From: Streptomyces filamentosus
GTDB lineage: Bacteria > Actinomycetota > Actinomycetes > Streptomycetales > Streptomycetaceae
Assembly: GCF_014654895.1 (NCBI RefSeq)
Contig: NZ_BNBE01000001.1
Span: 1,798,001 to 1,862,000, forward strand
Direction of reading: 5' to 3'
Length of the DNA: 64,000 nt
Part shown: piece by piece, positions 8,742 through 17,099 of the stretch
How positions within the stretch are numbered: the first letter of the stretch is position 1
How the letters are laid out: every line of letters begins with the position of its first letter
Notes under the pieces: generated by a model
What the model saw: the letters and a program-made list of their open reading frames with translations, nothing else
Databases searched by the model: none
Told to the model about the DNA's origin: nothing
Program-made: the position numbers and the translations under genes

Positions 8742-8783
8742 GGGGTGATCGTACGTGCGGGGGTCCCGGCCGGCCCGGCGAAG

Positions 8784-8818
8784 ATATTTCGTTGTCGAAT
8801 TATTCGTTACCGAAATAT
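8784..8818. promoter_or_regulatory. probable MarR operator
   Basis: A 35-nt near-perfect palindrome lies between the divergent MarR and MFS genes. The arms begin ATATTTCG and end CGAAATAT, and 14 of 17 arm positions pair. It is strikingly AT-rich for this genome. It ends 9 bp before the MFS ATG, so occupancy would block that promoter or start. Binding by the adjacent MarR protein is inferred. Confidence 0.7.
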
Positions 8819-8827
8819 TCTGCGGGC

Positions 8828-10084
8828 ATGACCGCACCCGCGCCCCCTCCCCCGCCCGCACCCGCGCCCTCGTCCACCTCCGTGTCCGCGCCGCCGCCCC
8901 TCCGCCACCCGCTGCGCACCCGGCCCTTCCAGCTGCTCTTCACCGGCCGGGTCCTCTCGCTCACCGGGGACGCCGTCATCCCCGCCGCGCTCGCCCTCGC
9001 CGTCCTGGAGGCCACCGGCTCCACCGGCGCCCTCGCCCTGGTCCTCGGCTGCGCGATGGCCCCCAAACTGCTCCTGCTGCCGGTCGGCGGCGTGCTCGCC
9101 GACCGCTTCGACGCCCGCGCCATCGCCCTCTCCACGGACCTCGTCCGGTGCGCCGCCCAGCTCCTCGTCGGCCTCCAGCTCCTCGGCTCCGACCCCACCC
9201 TGTGGCTGCTCGCCGCCGCATCGGCCGCCGGCGGGGCGGCCGGGGCCTTCGCCATGCCGACGTCCTCCCCGCTGGTGCGCGGGACCGTCGCCGAGGAGGG
9301 CCTGCACCGGGCCAACGCCGCCATGGCGATCGCGGCCGGCGCCACCCGCGTCGGCGGGCCCGCGCTCGCCGGCGCGCTCGTCCTCACCGTCGGCCCCGGC
9401 TGGGCCTTCGTCCTCGACGCCGCCTCCTTCGCGGTGAGCGCCGCGCTCCTCGCCGTCCTGCGGGTCGACCGGGTGCCGGTCCCCCACCGGCCCTTCCTCG
9501 CCGACCTGCGCCAGGGCTGGCGGGAGGTCAGGTCCCGCGACTGGTACTGGACCAGCCTGGTCGCGCACAGCGCCTGGAACGGCGCCGCCGCCGTCCTGAT
9601 GACCCTCGGCCCCGGCATCGCCCTCGACCGGCTCGGCGGCGCGGGCGCCTGGGTGCTGCTGCTCCAGGTGGGCGCGTTCGGCCTGCTGGCCGGTTCGCTC
9701 GTGGCCGACCGGCTGAGGCCCCGGCGGCCCGTCCTCACCGCCAACCTCGCCCTCGCGAGCTACGCGCTGCCGCTGCTGCTGCTCGCCGCCGGGGCGCCCG
9801 CCTGGGCCGTCATCGGCGCGTACGGACTCGCCCAGGCGGGCCTCGGCTTCCTCACCCCCCTCTGGGACACCGTCGTCCAGCGCGCCGTCCCCGAACAGGT
9901 GCTGGCCCGGGTCGTCTCGTACGACTCGCTGCTCTCCTTCGCCGCGATGCCGGTCGGCTACGCCCTGGCGCCGCTCGCCGCCGACGCCTGGGGTCCGGGC
10001 GTCCCGCTGGTCGCGGCGGCCGTCGCGGTCGGCGGCTGCTGCCTGGCGACGGCCCTGGTCCCGGGGGTGCGGCGGCTGCGCTGA
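8828..10084 (+). CDS. MFS transporter, putative efflux
   Basis: This 418-residue major facilitator has about ten to twelve transmembrane helices after a Pro-rich N-terminus. It starts at ATG 8828 (MTAPAP). The first-half signature appears as LGCAMAPKLLLLPVGGVLAD followed by RFDARAI. It resembles the macrolide-exporter/enterobactin-exporter type of MFS protein. The divergent MarR gene and the palindrome between them suggest induction by a small toxic molecule, probably the exported substrate. Substrate not known. Confidence 0.87.
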   Translation: MTAPAPPPPPAPAPSSTSVSAPPPLRHPLRTRPFQLLFTGRVLSLTGDAVIPAALALAVLEATGSTGALALVLGCAMAPKLLLLPVGGVLADRFDARAIALSTDLVRCAAQLLVGLQLLGSDPTLWLLAAASAAGGAAGAFAMPTSSPLVRGTVAEEGLHRANAAMAIAAGATRVGGPALAGALVLTVGPGWAFVLDAASFAVSAALLAVLRVDRVPVPHRPFLADLRQGWREVRSRDWYWTSLVAHSAWNGAAAVLMTLGPGIALDRLGGAGAWVLLLQVGAFGLLAGSLVADRLRPRRPVLTANLALASYALPLLLLAAGAPAWAVIGAYGLAQAGLGFLTPLWDTVVQRAVPEQVLARVVSYDSLLSFAAMPVGYALAPLAADAWGPGVPLVAAAVAVGGCCLATALVPGVRRLR

Positions 10085-10119
10085 GGGCGTTGTCGGTGGC
10101 GGGGCCTACGGTGGTCGGC

Positions 10120-12657
10120 ATGGTGGGGATCACGGGCCCGGCGACCGGGACGGACGAAGCGGTGAGGCGCGCGGCGGCCGAAGGGCCGGACGCGCTGCGG
10201 GGGTTGCTGGGCGCGCTGGAGGGGCCGGAGCTGCGGGAGGCCGCGGTCGCCCTGCACGCGCATGCCTGCCGCAGGAACGACGAGCGGGGGGTGGCGGCCT
10301 CGCTCGCCGCCCTGGCGGGCCGGGACCTGGGCTGGTCGGCCGACGAGGCGGACCTGCTGCTGTCCCGGCTCCTGGACGGCGAGGCGGGCCGCTCCGCGTA
10401 CGAGATCCAGGGGAGGTTCACCCTCCTGGTGCCGCTCGTGGTCGCGGCCTGCGAGCAGGCGGGGGACTTCTCGCGCACCCACGTCCGGGCCCTGTGCCGC
10501 CTCGGCGAGTACGCGCGCGGCCCGGCCCCGGCCGAGATCGGCCCGCTCCGCGAGCGGCTGAACGCCCTGGTGCGGCGGGAGGTGCGGGTCGCGCCCGGTC
10601 TGCTGCCCCGGCAGGTCCTGGACGGGTTCGACGCGTACGGCCCCGCGATGCGGGCCTCGCACGCGGAACTGCTCGCGGGCTCCGGGGTGGCCCCGTTCCT
10701 GGCGCACTGCGCGCTGCTCGACAAGCCGCGCGCCACCCGGGCCTGGCGGAAGGAGGCAGCCTCGCGCCTGGAGGCGGCGGAGCGCGGCGCGGAGGTGGTG
10801 CGGCGACTACTCGAAGGGATCACCGCGCAGGACGCCCACCGGGTGGGCGATCCGGACTTCGTCGGGATGGGCGTCCCCACCCTGGCGAGCGCCGCCAACA
10901 CCTCCCTCGTCCGGGGCCTGTTGTGGGCCTCGCTGGAGGTCGGGGAGGAGTGGGTCGTGCCGCTGGTGGGCGCCGTGGCGCTGCACGCGGGGACGGGGCT
11001 CGGCGGGTCCGGGGGGATGTGCCGCAGCCAGCCGCTCGCGACGGCGGCCGTCGCGGTGCTCGGGGAGTGCCCGGCCGAGCGGGCCGAGGCGGCCGTCGCG
11101 GAGCTGGGGCGGCTGCCGAAGCGGGTGGTCAACAGGACGGTGGCGAAGGGCATCGCGCGCGCCGCGGAGGCGGTCGCCGCGCGGGCCGGGATGACCGCGT
11201 CGATGCTGCGGGAGCGGGCCGTGCCGGTCCTCGGGCTCGACGGGCGCGGGGTGCGGGAGGTGGCGCTGGGGGCGTACGCGGCGGAGCTGGCGGTACGGGA
11301 GCCGGGCACGGCGCTGCTGTCCTTCAGGGGCCCGGAGGGGAGGCTCCTGAAGACCGCGCCGAAGGAGGTCCGGGAGGCGCGCGCCGGGGAGCTGAAGGAG
11401 CTCCGGGCGGGGCTGCGGAAGCTGTCGGCGCTGCTGGCGGAGGAGCGGGCCCGCCTGGAGGAGCACCTGGCGGCGGGCACGTCCTGGCCCGCGGAGGACT
11501 GGCAGCGGTACTACGCGGACCATCCGGTGACGGGCGCGGTGGCGCGGGCCCTGGTGTGGGAGGTCGGGGACGGCGCCGGGGAGTGGGCGGCGGGGCTGCC
11601 GGAGCGGGCGGGCGGCGGCTGGGTGCTCGCGGCGGCGGACGGCACCGCGCGGCCGGTCGGGGCGGGCTCCCGGCTGCGGCTGTGGCATCCGCTGCGGGCC
11701 TCGGACGAGGAGGTCGCCCTGTGGCGGGCGGAGCTGCTCGACCGGGAGCGGCGGCAGCCGTTCAAGCAGGTGTTCCGTGAGGTGTACCCGCTGACGCCTG
11801 CGGAGCGGGTGACCGGCTCGTACTCGAACCGCTTCGCCGGTCACGTGCTGCGGTACGGGCAGGCGCGGGCGCTGATGACGAACCGGGGCTGGGCGGGGCG
11901 GCACCTGGGGTACTTCTCCGAGGGCGACTCCTCGGTGATGGTGAAGGAGCTGCCCGCGCCGGGCGAACTGCCGGCGGCGGAGGGGGTCCGGTGGCGGGCC
12001 AGGTTCTTCGTGGACCTGGTCGACGGCGGCACGGTGACGGACGGGGGCGCCGTGCTGTGCTCGACGGACCAGGTGCGGTTCGAGCGGCGGGCGGGGGCGG
12101 CGGGGCCGCGCGGCCCGTGGGAGGAGACGGAGCTGGCGGAGGTCCCGGCGCTGGTGCTGTCGGAGGCGCTGCGGGACGTGGACCTGTTCGTGGGGGTCGC
12201 GTCGGTCGGGGCGGACCCGGAGTGGCGGGACCGGGGCGCGGACCGGGCCCACGGCGCCTACTGGCTGAGCTGGGGCTTCGGGGAGCTGACCGAGGGGGCC
12301 CGGGTGCGGCGGGAGACGCTGGCCCGGCTGCTGCCGCGGACCCGGCTCGCGGACCGGACGGAGCTGACGGACCGCTTCCTGCGGGTGCGGGGGGAGCTGG
12401 GCGCGTACCGGATCCACCTGGGCTCGGGGAACGTGCTGATGGAGCCCTCGGACGCGTACCTGTGCGTGGTGGTGGACCGGTCCCGGGAGGCCGGGCGGGC
12501 GGCGGGGAAGGTGTTCCTGCCGTTCGAGGAGGACGGCGGGATGCTGTCGGTGATCCTGTCGAAGGCGTTCCTGCTGGCCGCCGACGACCGGATCACCGAC
12601 CCGACGATCACTTCCCAGCTGCGGCGGGGGCGCCGAGGCCGGACAGGAAGTCCGTGA
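10120..12657 (+). CDS. DUF4132 domain protein (MolR/YehI-like)
   Basis: This large soluble protein of 845 residues starts at ATG 10120 (MVGITGPATG). The N-terminal half is helical repeat-like and Arg/Leu/Ala-rich. The C-terminal DUF4132 region includes PLTPAERVTGSYSNRFAGHV, then RYGQARALMTNRGWAGRHLG, and ends with DAYLCVVVDRSREAG. The family includes Escherichia coli MolR and YehI; its biochemical role is not established. The yehI neighbours in E. coli are a MoxR/VWA/SWIM set, found here near 57-64 kb. The 3' end overlaps the convergent hydrolase gene by 50 bp. Confidence 0.85.
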   Translation: MVGITGPATGTDEAVRRAAAEGPDALRGLLGALEGPELREAAVALHAHACRRNDERGVAASLAALAGRDLGWSADEADLLLSRLLDGEAGRSAYEIQGRFTLLVPLVVAACEQAGDFSRTHVRALCRLGEYARGPAPAEIGPLRERLNALVRREVRVAPGLLPRQVLDGFDAYGPAMRASHAELLAGSGVAPFLAHCALLDKPRATRAWRKEAASRLEAAERGAEVVRRLLEGITAQDAHRVGDPDFVGMGVPTLASAANTSLVRGLLWASLEVGEEWVVPLVGAVALHAGTGLGGSGGMCRSQPLATAAVAVLGECPAERAEAAVAELGRLPKRVVNRTVAKGIARAAEAVAARAGMTASMLRERAVPVLGLDGRGVREVALGAYAAELAVREPGTALLSFRGPEGRLLKTAPKEVREARAGELKELRAGLRKLSALLAEERARLEEHLAAGTSWPAEDWQRYYADHPVTGAVARALVWEVGDGAGEWAAGLPERAGGGWVLAAADGTARPVGAGSRLRLWHPLRASDEEVALWRAELLDRERRQPFKQVFREVYPLTPAERVTGSYSNRFAGHVLRYGQARALMTNRGWAGRHLGYFSEGDSSVMVKELPAPGELPAAEGVRWRARFFVDLVDGGTVTDGGAVLCSTDQVRFERRAGAAGPRGPWEETELAEVPALVLSEALRDVDLFVGVASVGADPEWRDRGADRAHGAYWLSWGFGELTEGARVRRETLARLLPRTRLADRTELTDRFLRVRGELGAYRIHLGSGNVLMEPSDAYLCVVVDRSREAGRAAGKVFLPFEEDGGMLSVILSKAFLLAADDRITDPTITSQLRRGRRGRTGSP

Positions 12658-13396
12658 TCAGGGCGAGGGTCTCCTCGGGGCGCTCCAGCGACGGCAGGTG
12701 ACCGGCCCAGTCGAGCGTGACGCGGCGGGCGTCCGGGAGGAGCGCGGCGGTCTTCTCGCCGATGTCGCGGAAGTCGGAGACGTCGTGGGCCCCGGTGACG
12801 ACGAGGGCGGGCACGGCGATCCCCTTGAGGTCCTCCTGGGTGACGCCGGACGGCCGGGTGCCGTTCTCCTCGGGGACGTCGAGCTGGAGTTCGAAGGCGC
12901 GGCGCTGCATGGCCCGCACGAGGGCGCGGGCCTCGGCGTCGGCGTCGGGGCCGCACCACAGCTCGGCGTTGAGGGCGGCGGCGCCGTCCAGGTCGCCGGC
13001 TTCGAGGAGGGCGTTCTCCTCGCCGAAGAAGGCGCGGAGCCGGTCGCTCACCTCGTGGTCGACCGGGGCGGGGGCGCAGAGCAGGGCGAGGGCGGTGGTG
13101 CGCCCGGGGTGCCGGACGGCGAACTCCAGGGCGACCTCGCCGCCGAAGGAGGAGCCGACGAGGACGGCCCGCTCGACGCCGAGGTGGTCGAGGAGGTCGC
13201 GGACGTCGTCGGCGTGGACGTGCGGGGCGTCGACCGGGGTCTCGCCGAAGCCGCGGAGGTCGCAGCGGACGACGTGGTGGCCCGCGTCCGCGAGGGCCTG
13301 GAACTGCCCGTCCCACATCCGGCGGTCGCAGACCCCGGAGTGCAGCAGGACGACGGTCTGGGGGCCGGTGCCGGCCGAGTCATGAGAGAGCGTCAC
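12608..13396 (-). CDS. alpha/beta hydrolase
   Basis: This 262-residue alpha/beta fold hydrolase has VVLLHSGVCDRRMW (oxyanion-hole region), LVGSSFGGEVALEFAVRHPG (nucleophile elbow with Ser in GSSFGG), a late Asp in VVTGAHDVSD and a catalytic His in LDWAGHLPSLERPE. The start is probably GTG 13396 (VTLSHDSAG); the ribosome site is weak. It is convergent with the DUF4132 gene and overlaps its last 50 bp. Substrate unknown; esterase, lactonase or haloperoxidase-type activities are all possible. Confidence 0.88.
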   Translation of the reverse strand: MTLSHDSAGTGPQTVVLLHSGVCDRRMWDGQFQALADAGHHVVRCDLRGFGETPVDAPHVHADDVRDLLDHLGVERAVLVGSSFGGEVALEFAVRHPGRTTALALLCAPAPVDHEVSDRLRAFFGEENALLEAGDLDGAAALNAELWCGPDADAEARALVRAMQRRAFELQLDVPEENGTRPSGVTQEDLKGIAVPALVVTGAHDVSDFRDIGEKTAALLPDARRVTLDWAGHLPSLERPEETLALITDFLSGLGAPAAAGK

Positions 13397-13449
13397 CCGC
13401 GTGACTCTAGACGCTGCTGACAGGGGACGCCACAGCCTTTCACACCCGG

Positions 13450-13467
13450 ACTTGAACACGTTCAAGT
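13450..13467. promoter_or_regulatory. palindromic operator, upstream copy
   Basis: The palindrome ACTTGAACACGTTCAAGT has 8-bp arms and covers the predicted -35 box of the 13523 operon. A second copy of the TTGAAC-GTTCAA dyad lies 44 bp downstream. The TetR regulator encoded by the third gene of this operon is the likely binder (inference). Confidence 0.72.
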
Positions 13468-13480
13468 CCGGGTCTACAGT
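13452..13480 (+). promoter_or_regulatory. promoter of the 13523-15279 operon
   Basis: A -35 box TTGAAC (13452-13457) and a -10 box TACAGT (13475-13480) are separated by 17 bp. The predicted start of transcription near 13487 falls between the two palindromes, so a repressor would cover both the -35 box and the initial transcribed region. Confidence 0.6.
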
Positions 13481-13495
13481 CATGCCCACCAGAAC

Positions 13496-13509
13496 TTGAA
13501 CGCGTTCAA
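13496..13509. promoter_or_regulatory. palindromic operator, downstream copy
   Basis: TTGAACGCGTTCAA is a perfect 14-bp palindrome just before the AAAGGAG ribosome site of the 13523 gene. It repeats the dyad at 13450-13467 with a centre spacing of 44 bp, about four helical turns. Confidence 0.72.
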
Positions 13510-13522
13510 AGGAGCGTGGGGC

Positions 13523-13957
13523 ATGGACCTCACTGTCGTCGCGTACGTCGTCTACCTGCTGATCTCGGTGGCCCTGACCATCTGGGTCGCCCGCACCCTC
13601 AGCAGCAACGGGAAGATCTTCCTCGCCGACGTCCTGCACGGGAACGAGAAGCTCGCGGACGCCGTCAACCACCTCCTGGTGGTCGGCTTCTACCTCGTCA
13701 ACTTCGGCTTCGTCGCCCTCTACCTGAGCCAGGACGCGGCGGTCCTCGACGCCCGGGCGCTCTTCGAGGCCCTCTCGGTCAAGCTCGGCGTCGTCCTGCT
13801 CGTCCTCGGCGTCATGCACCTCGGCAACGTCTACGTCCTCAACAAGATCCGCCGCCGGGGCGCCATGGAGCGCGAGCAGGTCCCGCCCGTCGCCCCGCAG
13901 GGCTGGACCGCCGTCCCGAAGAACGGCCCCTGGGCCCCGCCCGCCCCGCAGGCCTGA
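13523..13957 (+). CDS. integral membrane protein, first gene of a TetR operon
   Basis: This 144-residue protein starts at ATG 13523 behind AAAGGAG. It has three transmembrane helices: MDLTVVAYVVYLLISVALTI, VNHLLVVGFYLVNFGFVALY and VKLGVVLLVLGVMHLGNVYV. A short cytoplasmic Pro-rich tail follows. No enzyme motif is seen. It is 13 bp before the DCC thiol-oxidoreductase gene and shares its promoter with that gene and the TetR gene, which suggests a redox or envelope task for the three. Confidence 0.8.
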   Translation: MDLTVVAYVVYLLISVALTIWVARTLSSNGKIFLADVLHGNEKLADAVNHLLVVGFYLVNFGFVALYLSQDAAVLDARALFEALSVKLGVVLLVLGVMHLGNVYVLNKIRRRGAMEREQVPPVAPQGWTAVPKNGPWAPPAPQA

Positions 13958-13970
13958 GCCGGACCCCGCC

Positions 13971-14510
13971 ATGACGACCGCCGAACCGGCCGCCGCCGGA
14001 CCGGGCACCGCCGAACCGGCCGCGACCGGACCGGCCACCGCGGACCCGGCCTCCGCCGCCACCCCTGCCGCCGCCCGCCGGGGCACCCCCGTCGGACGCC
14101 TGACCGTGCTGTACGACGCCGACTGCCCGCTCTGCGTGCACCTGCGGCACTGGCTGCTGCGCCGGCCGCAGCTCGTCCCGCTCGACCTCGTCCCGGCCGG
14201 CTCGGAGCGGGCGCGGCAGCTCTTCCCCGGGCTCGACCACGCCTCCACCCTGCGGGAGATCACCGTGATCGGGGACCGGGGCCAGGTCTACCGGGCCACC
14301 GCCGCCTGGATCGTCTGCCTCTGGGCCCTGGCCGAACACCGGCCCCGGGCCCACTGGCTGGCCACCCCCGCCGGACAGCCCTTCGCCCGTGCCGCCGTCC
14401 TCGCCGCCGCGAAGTGGCGCGAGGCGCTCAGGGGACCGGGCGGGGAGGCGGGACCGGGCGGCGGAACCTGCGCGGACGGGCACTGCGAGGTGCCCGGTCC
14501 GCCCGGCTAG
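13971..14510 (+). CDS. DCC1-like thiol-disulfide oxidoreductase family protein (DUF393)
   Basis: This 179-residue protein has the DCC motif VLYDADCPLCVHL at the start of a thioredoxin-like domain. The CPLC pair is the presumed redox site. A later TAAWIVCLWALAEHRPRAHW helix is typical of the family. An Ala/Thr/Pro-rich 40-residue N-terminal extension with repeated EPA and GPA units precedes the domain. It ends 10 bp before the TetR gene and follows a membrane protein gene in the same operon. Confidence 0.87.
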   Translation: MTTAEPAAAGPGTAEPAATGPATADPASAATPAAARRGTPVGRLTVLYDADCPLCVHLRHWLLRRPQLVPLDLVPAGSERARQLFPGLDHASTLREITVIGDRGQVYRATAAWIVCLWALAEHRPRAHWLATPAGQPFARAAVLAAAKWREALRGPGGEAGPGGGTCADGHCEVPGPPG

Positions 14511-14520
14511 GCTCGGCTCC

Positions 14521-15279
14521 GTGAAGGACGCGAAGGAAGAGAAGAAGGCCCCGGACGCCCCGAAGGCACCCAAGAGCGAGCAGACCCGCACGCTCATCCT
14601 GGAGACCGCGCTGCGGCTCTTCCGGGACCGGGGCTACGACAAGACCACGATGCGGGCCATCGCACAGGAGGCCGGGGTCTCGGTCGGGAACGCCTACTAC
14701 TACTTCGCGTCCAAGGAGCACCTGGTCCAGGGCTTCTACGACCGGATCGCCGAGGAGCACCAGGCCGCCGTCGAGGCGGTCCTGGAGGGCGGGGAGAAGG
14801 AACTGGTCGCCCGGATCAGGGGCGTCCTGCTCGCCTGGCTCGACATCGCGGAGCCGTACCACGAGTTCGCCGCCCAGTTCTTCAAGAACGCGGCCGACCC
14901 CGACAGCCCGCTCTCCCCCTTCTCCCCCGAGTCCGAGGGCCCCCGCGAGGCGGCCATCGACGTCCACCGGCGGGTGATCTCCGGGGCCTCGGTGAAGGTC
15001 GACCCCGAACTCTCCGAGGCGCTGCCGCAGTTGCTGTGGCTCCAGCAGATGGGGCTCGTGCTGTTCTGGGTCTACGACCGCTCGGAGCACGCCGCCAACA
15101 GCCGGCGGCTGGTGGAGCGGCTGGCGCCGGTGACCGCGCGGGCGATCTCGCTCTCCCGCTTCCGGCTCCTGCGCCCGCTGGTCAAGGAGACCCACGAACT
15201 CCTCGCGGACTTCATGCCGACGGCGGCGGGGATGGCGGCGTCGGGACGGCCCCGCAGGACCGCCCCGAAGAAGGACTGA
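14521..15279 (+). CDS. TetR family transcriptional regulator
   Basis: This 252-residue regulator starts at GTG 14521. A charged Lys/Glu-rich N-terminus precedes the helix-turn-helix: TALRLFRDRGYDKTTMRAIA then QEAGVSVGNAYYYFASKEHL. The ligand domain follows. It is the last gene of the three-gene operon, and the two TTGAAC-GTTCAA palindromes at the promoter are the natural candidates for autorepression (inference). Confidence 0.9.
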   Translation: MKDAKEEKKAPDAPKAPKSEQTRTLILETALRLFRDRGYDKTTMRAIAQEAGVSVGNAYYYFASKEHLVQGFYDRIAEEHQAAVEAVLEGGEKELVARIRGVLLAWLDIAEPYHEFAAQFFKNAADPDSPLSPFSPESEGPREAAIDVHRRVISGASVKVDPELSEALPQLLWLQQMGLVLFWVYDRSEHAANSRRLVERLAPVTARAISLSRFRLLRPLVKETHELLADFMPTAAGMAASGRPRRTAPKKD

Positions 15280-15299
15280 CCCGAAGAAGGCCCCACCGG

Positions 15300-15339
15300 G
15301 GAAGGGCCGGGCCCCGGGATTCGGGGGCCCGGCCCTTCC
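15300..15339. terminator. bidirectional terminator
   Basis: Perfect 16-bp arms (15300-15315 and 15324-15339) around an 8-nt loop lie between the TetR gene and the convergent substrate-binding protein gene. Confidence 0.85.
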
Positions 15340-15351
15340 GGGACCGATCCG

Positions 15352-16905
15352 TCAGATCCAGGAGAGCTCCCACAGCCGCCAGATGCCGGTGCCGTCGGAG
15401 AGGTTCTGCGAGCCGCCGACGGCCTCGGTGGCGAGGACGTAGTCCTTCTTCTGCCACAGCGGGATCAGCGGCACGTCCTTGGCGACCTGGTCCTGGATGG
15501 CCTTGAAGTCGCGGGTGGCCCGGGACCGGTCGCTGTACTGCTGGGTGTCGGTGATCAGCTTGTCGACGGTCTTGCTGGAGTAGCCGCTGGCCAGGGCGTT
15601 GCCCGTGCCGACGAGCGGGGCCGTGAAGCTGTCCGAGTCGGGGAAGTCGGGGAGCCAGCCGACGGTGTAGACGTCGTACTCGCCGGCCGCGTAGCCCTTC
15701 TGGAAGGTCGGCCAGTCGGCCTCGACCAGTTTGACCTTGAAGAGGCCGGTCTCCTCCAGCTGCTTCTTGATCTCCAGGGTCTCGGCCTTGTAGGTCGCGT
15801 CCTGGCGGTAGCCGAAGGTGAACTCGACCGGCGTCTGCACGCCGGCGTCCTTCAGCAGCTCCTCGGCCTTCTTCTGGTCGGGCGCCGGGTAGCGGTCGTA
15901 GAAGGCGGTGCTGTGCCCGACGAAGCCCTGCGGGATCAGCGAGTACAGCGGCTCGACCGTGCTCTTGAAGGGGCCCGTGGTGATCGTCGGGCGGTCGAGG
16001 ACGGCCGCGATCGCCTGCCGGACCTCCTTGATCCGCACCGGCGCGTCGGACTTGGTGTTGAAGACGATGTTGCGGATCTCGGCGCTCTCCGCCTCGGTGA
16101 GGCGCGTGCCGCTGCCCGTGTCGAGGTTCTCCACGAAGGACGGCGGGAGCTGCCGGTGCGTCACCTTGACGTCCCCGGCCTTCCAGGCGTTGGCCAGGTC
16201 CTCGGACTGCTTGTAGTACTTCACGAGGACCGGGTGGCCGGTCTTGGGGAGCGCGCCGCGGTACTTCGGGTTGGGCTCCAGGAGGGCGCTCTCCCCCGGC
16301 TTGTACTGCTTGAGCAGGTACGGGCCGGTGCCGTCGACACCGTTGTCCTCGCGCAGCGCGTCCGCCTGGTAGCGCTCGCTGTCGACGATCGAGCCGGCGC
16401 CGGTGGCCAGCTTCAGCGGGAAGGTGGCGTCCCGGCCGCCGAGGTGGAAGGTGACGTCGCGGCCCTCGGTCGTCACGCTCTTCAGCGTGGGGAAGAGCGG
16501 GGCGGGACCGACCTCGGCCTTGATCTTCAGCATCCGGTCGAAGGAGAACTTCACGTCCTCGGCCGTCACCTTGCGCCCGCTGGGGAAGGAGAGGTCGTCG
16601 CGGAGGGTGCACTGGTACGTGGTGAGCCGGTCGCCCACGAACTTGCAGCTCTCGGCCGCGTCCGGGGTCGGGGTGGTGAACCCCGGCTTGAAGGTCAGCA
16701 GCGACTGGTAGAGGTTGCTGTAGATCGCCCAGGAACCGGCGTCGTAGGCGCCCGCCGGGTCGAGGGAGCTGATCACGTCGGTGGTGCCCACGGGGACGGG
16801 GTCGTTACGGCCCTCGTCGGAGGGCAGGAGTTGCCAGCCCCCCACCCCCGCGGCCACCAGTACTCCACAAGTGATGAGGATCCGGAGTCGGACCGTGGAC
16901 CGCAT
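15352..16905 (-). CDS. peptide/nickel-type ABC transporter substrate-binding protein (SBP_bac_5)
   Basis: This 517-residue extracytoplasmic solute receptor of the DppA/OppA class starts at ATG 16905 behind AAAGGAAG. An N-terminal hydrophobic helix (LRILITCGVLVAAGVGGWQL) lacks a clear lipobox, so the protein may be membrane-anchored. Family features are the PVGTTDVISSLDPAGAYDAG start of the domain and FPSGRKVTAEDVKFSFDRML. No permease or ATPase genes adjoin, so it is an orphan receptor. The peptide-type ligand is inferred from family only. Confidence 0.9.
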   Translation of the reverse strand: MRSTVRLRILITCGVLVAAGVGGWQLLPSDEGRNDPVPVGTTDVISSLDPAGAYDAGSWAIYSNLYQSLLTFKPGFTTPTPDAAESCKFVGDRLTTYQCTLRDDLSFPSGRKVTAEDVKFSFDRMLKIKAEVGPAPLFPTLKSVTTEGRDVTFHLGGRDATFPLKLATGAGSIVDSERYQADALREDNGVDGTGPYLLKQYKPGESALLEPNPKYRGALPKTGHPVLVKYYKQSEDLANAWKAGDVKVTHRQLPPSFVENLDTGSGTRLTEAESAEIRNIVFNTKSDAPVRIKEVRQAIAAVLDRPTITTGPFKSTVEPLYSLIPQGFVGHSTAFYDRYPAPDQKKAEELLKDAGVQTPVEFTFGYRQDATYKAETLEIKKQLEETGLFKVKLVEADWPTFQKGYAAGEYDVYTVGWLPDFPDSDSFTAPLVGTGNALASGYSSKTVDKLITDTQQYSDRSRATRDFKAIQDQVAKDVPLIPLWQKKDYVLATEAVGGSQNLSDGTGIWRLWELSWI

Positions 16906-17099
16906 TGCCGTGCTTCCTTTTTTCGTGCAAATACCCCAGGGCGACGGCCCCCCGGATCGTCGCGATGACGTCACCCAACCACACGGTTTTCACGGGGGGA
17001 AGAGGAAATCTTCACACGGCATGTATATGTCCGGGAAATGCGAATTTAAGTCGATGAGCGGCACGTATCGACCCCGGAACAGCGAGTGACAATCCCCGA

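Noticed and set aside
10807..12417. A 536-codon minus-strand frame
   Set aside because: It is antisense to DUF4132 and rich in Pro/Arg/Gln repeats typical of a GC-skew shadow.
16906..17099. Small plus-strand frames between the binding-protein and phosphoesterase genes
   Set aside because: They have no ribosome site and lie in the promoter region of the binding-protein gene.
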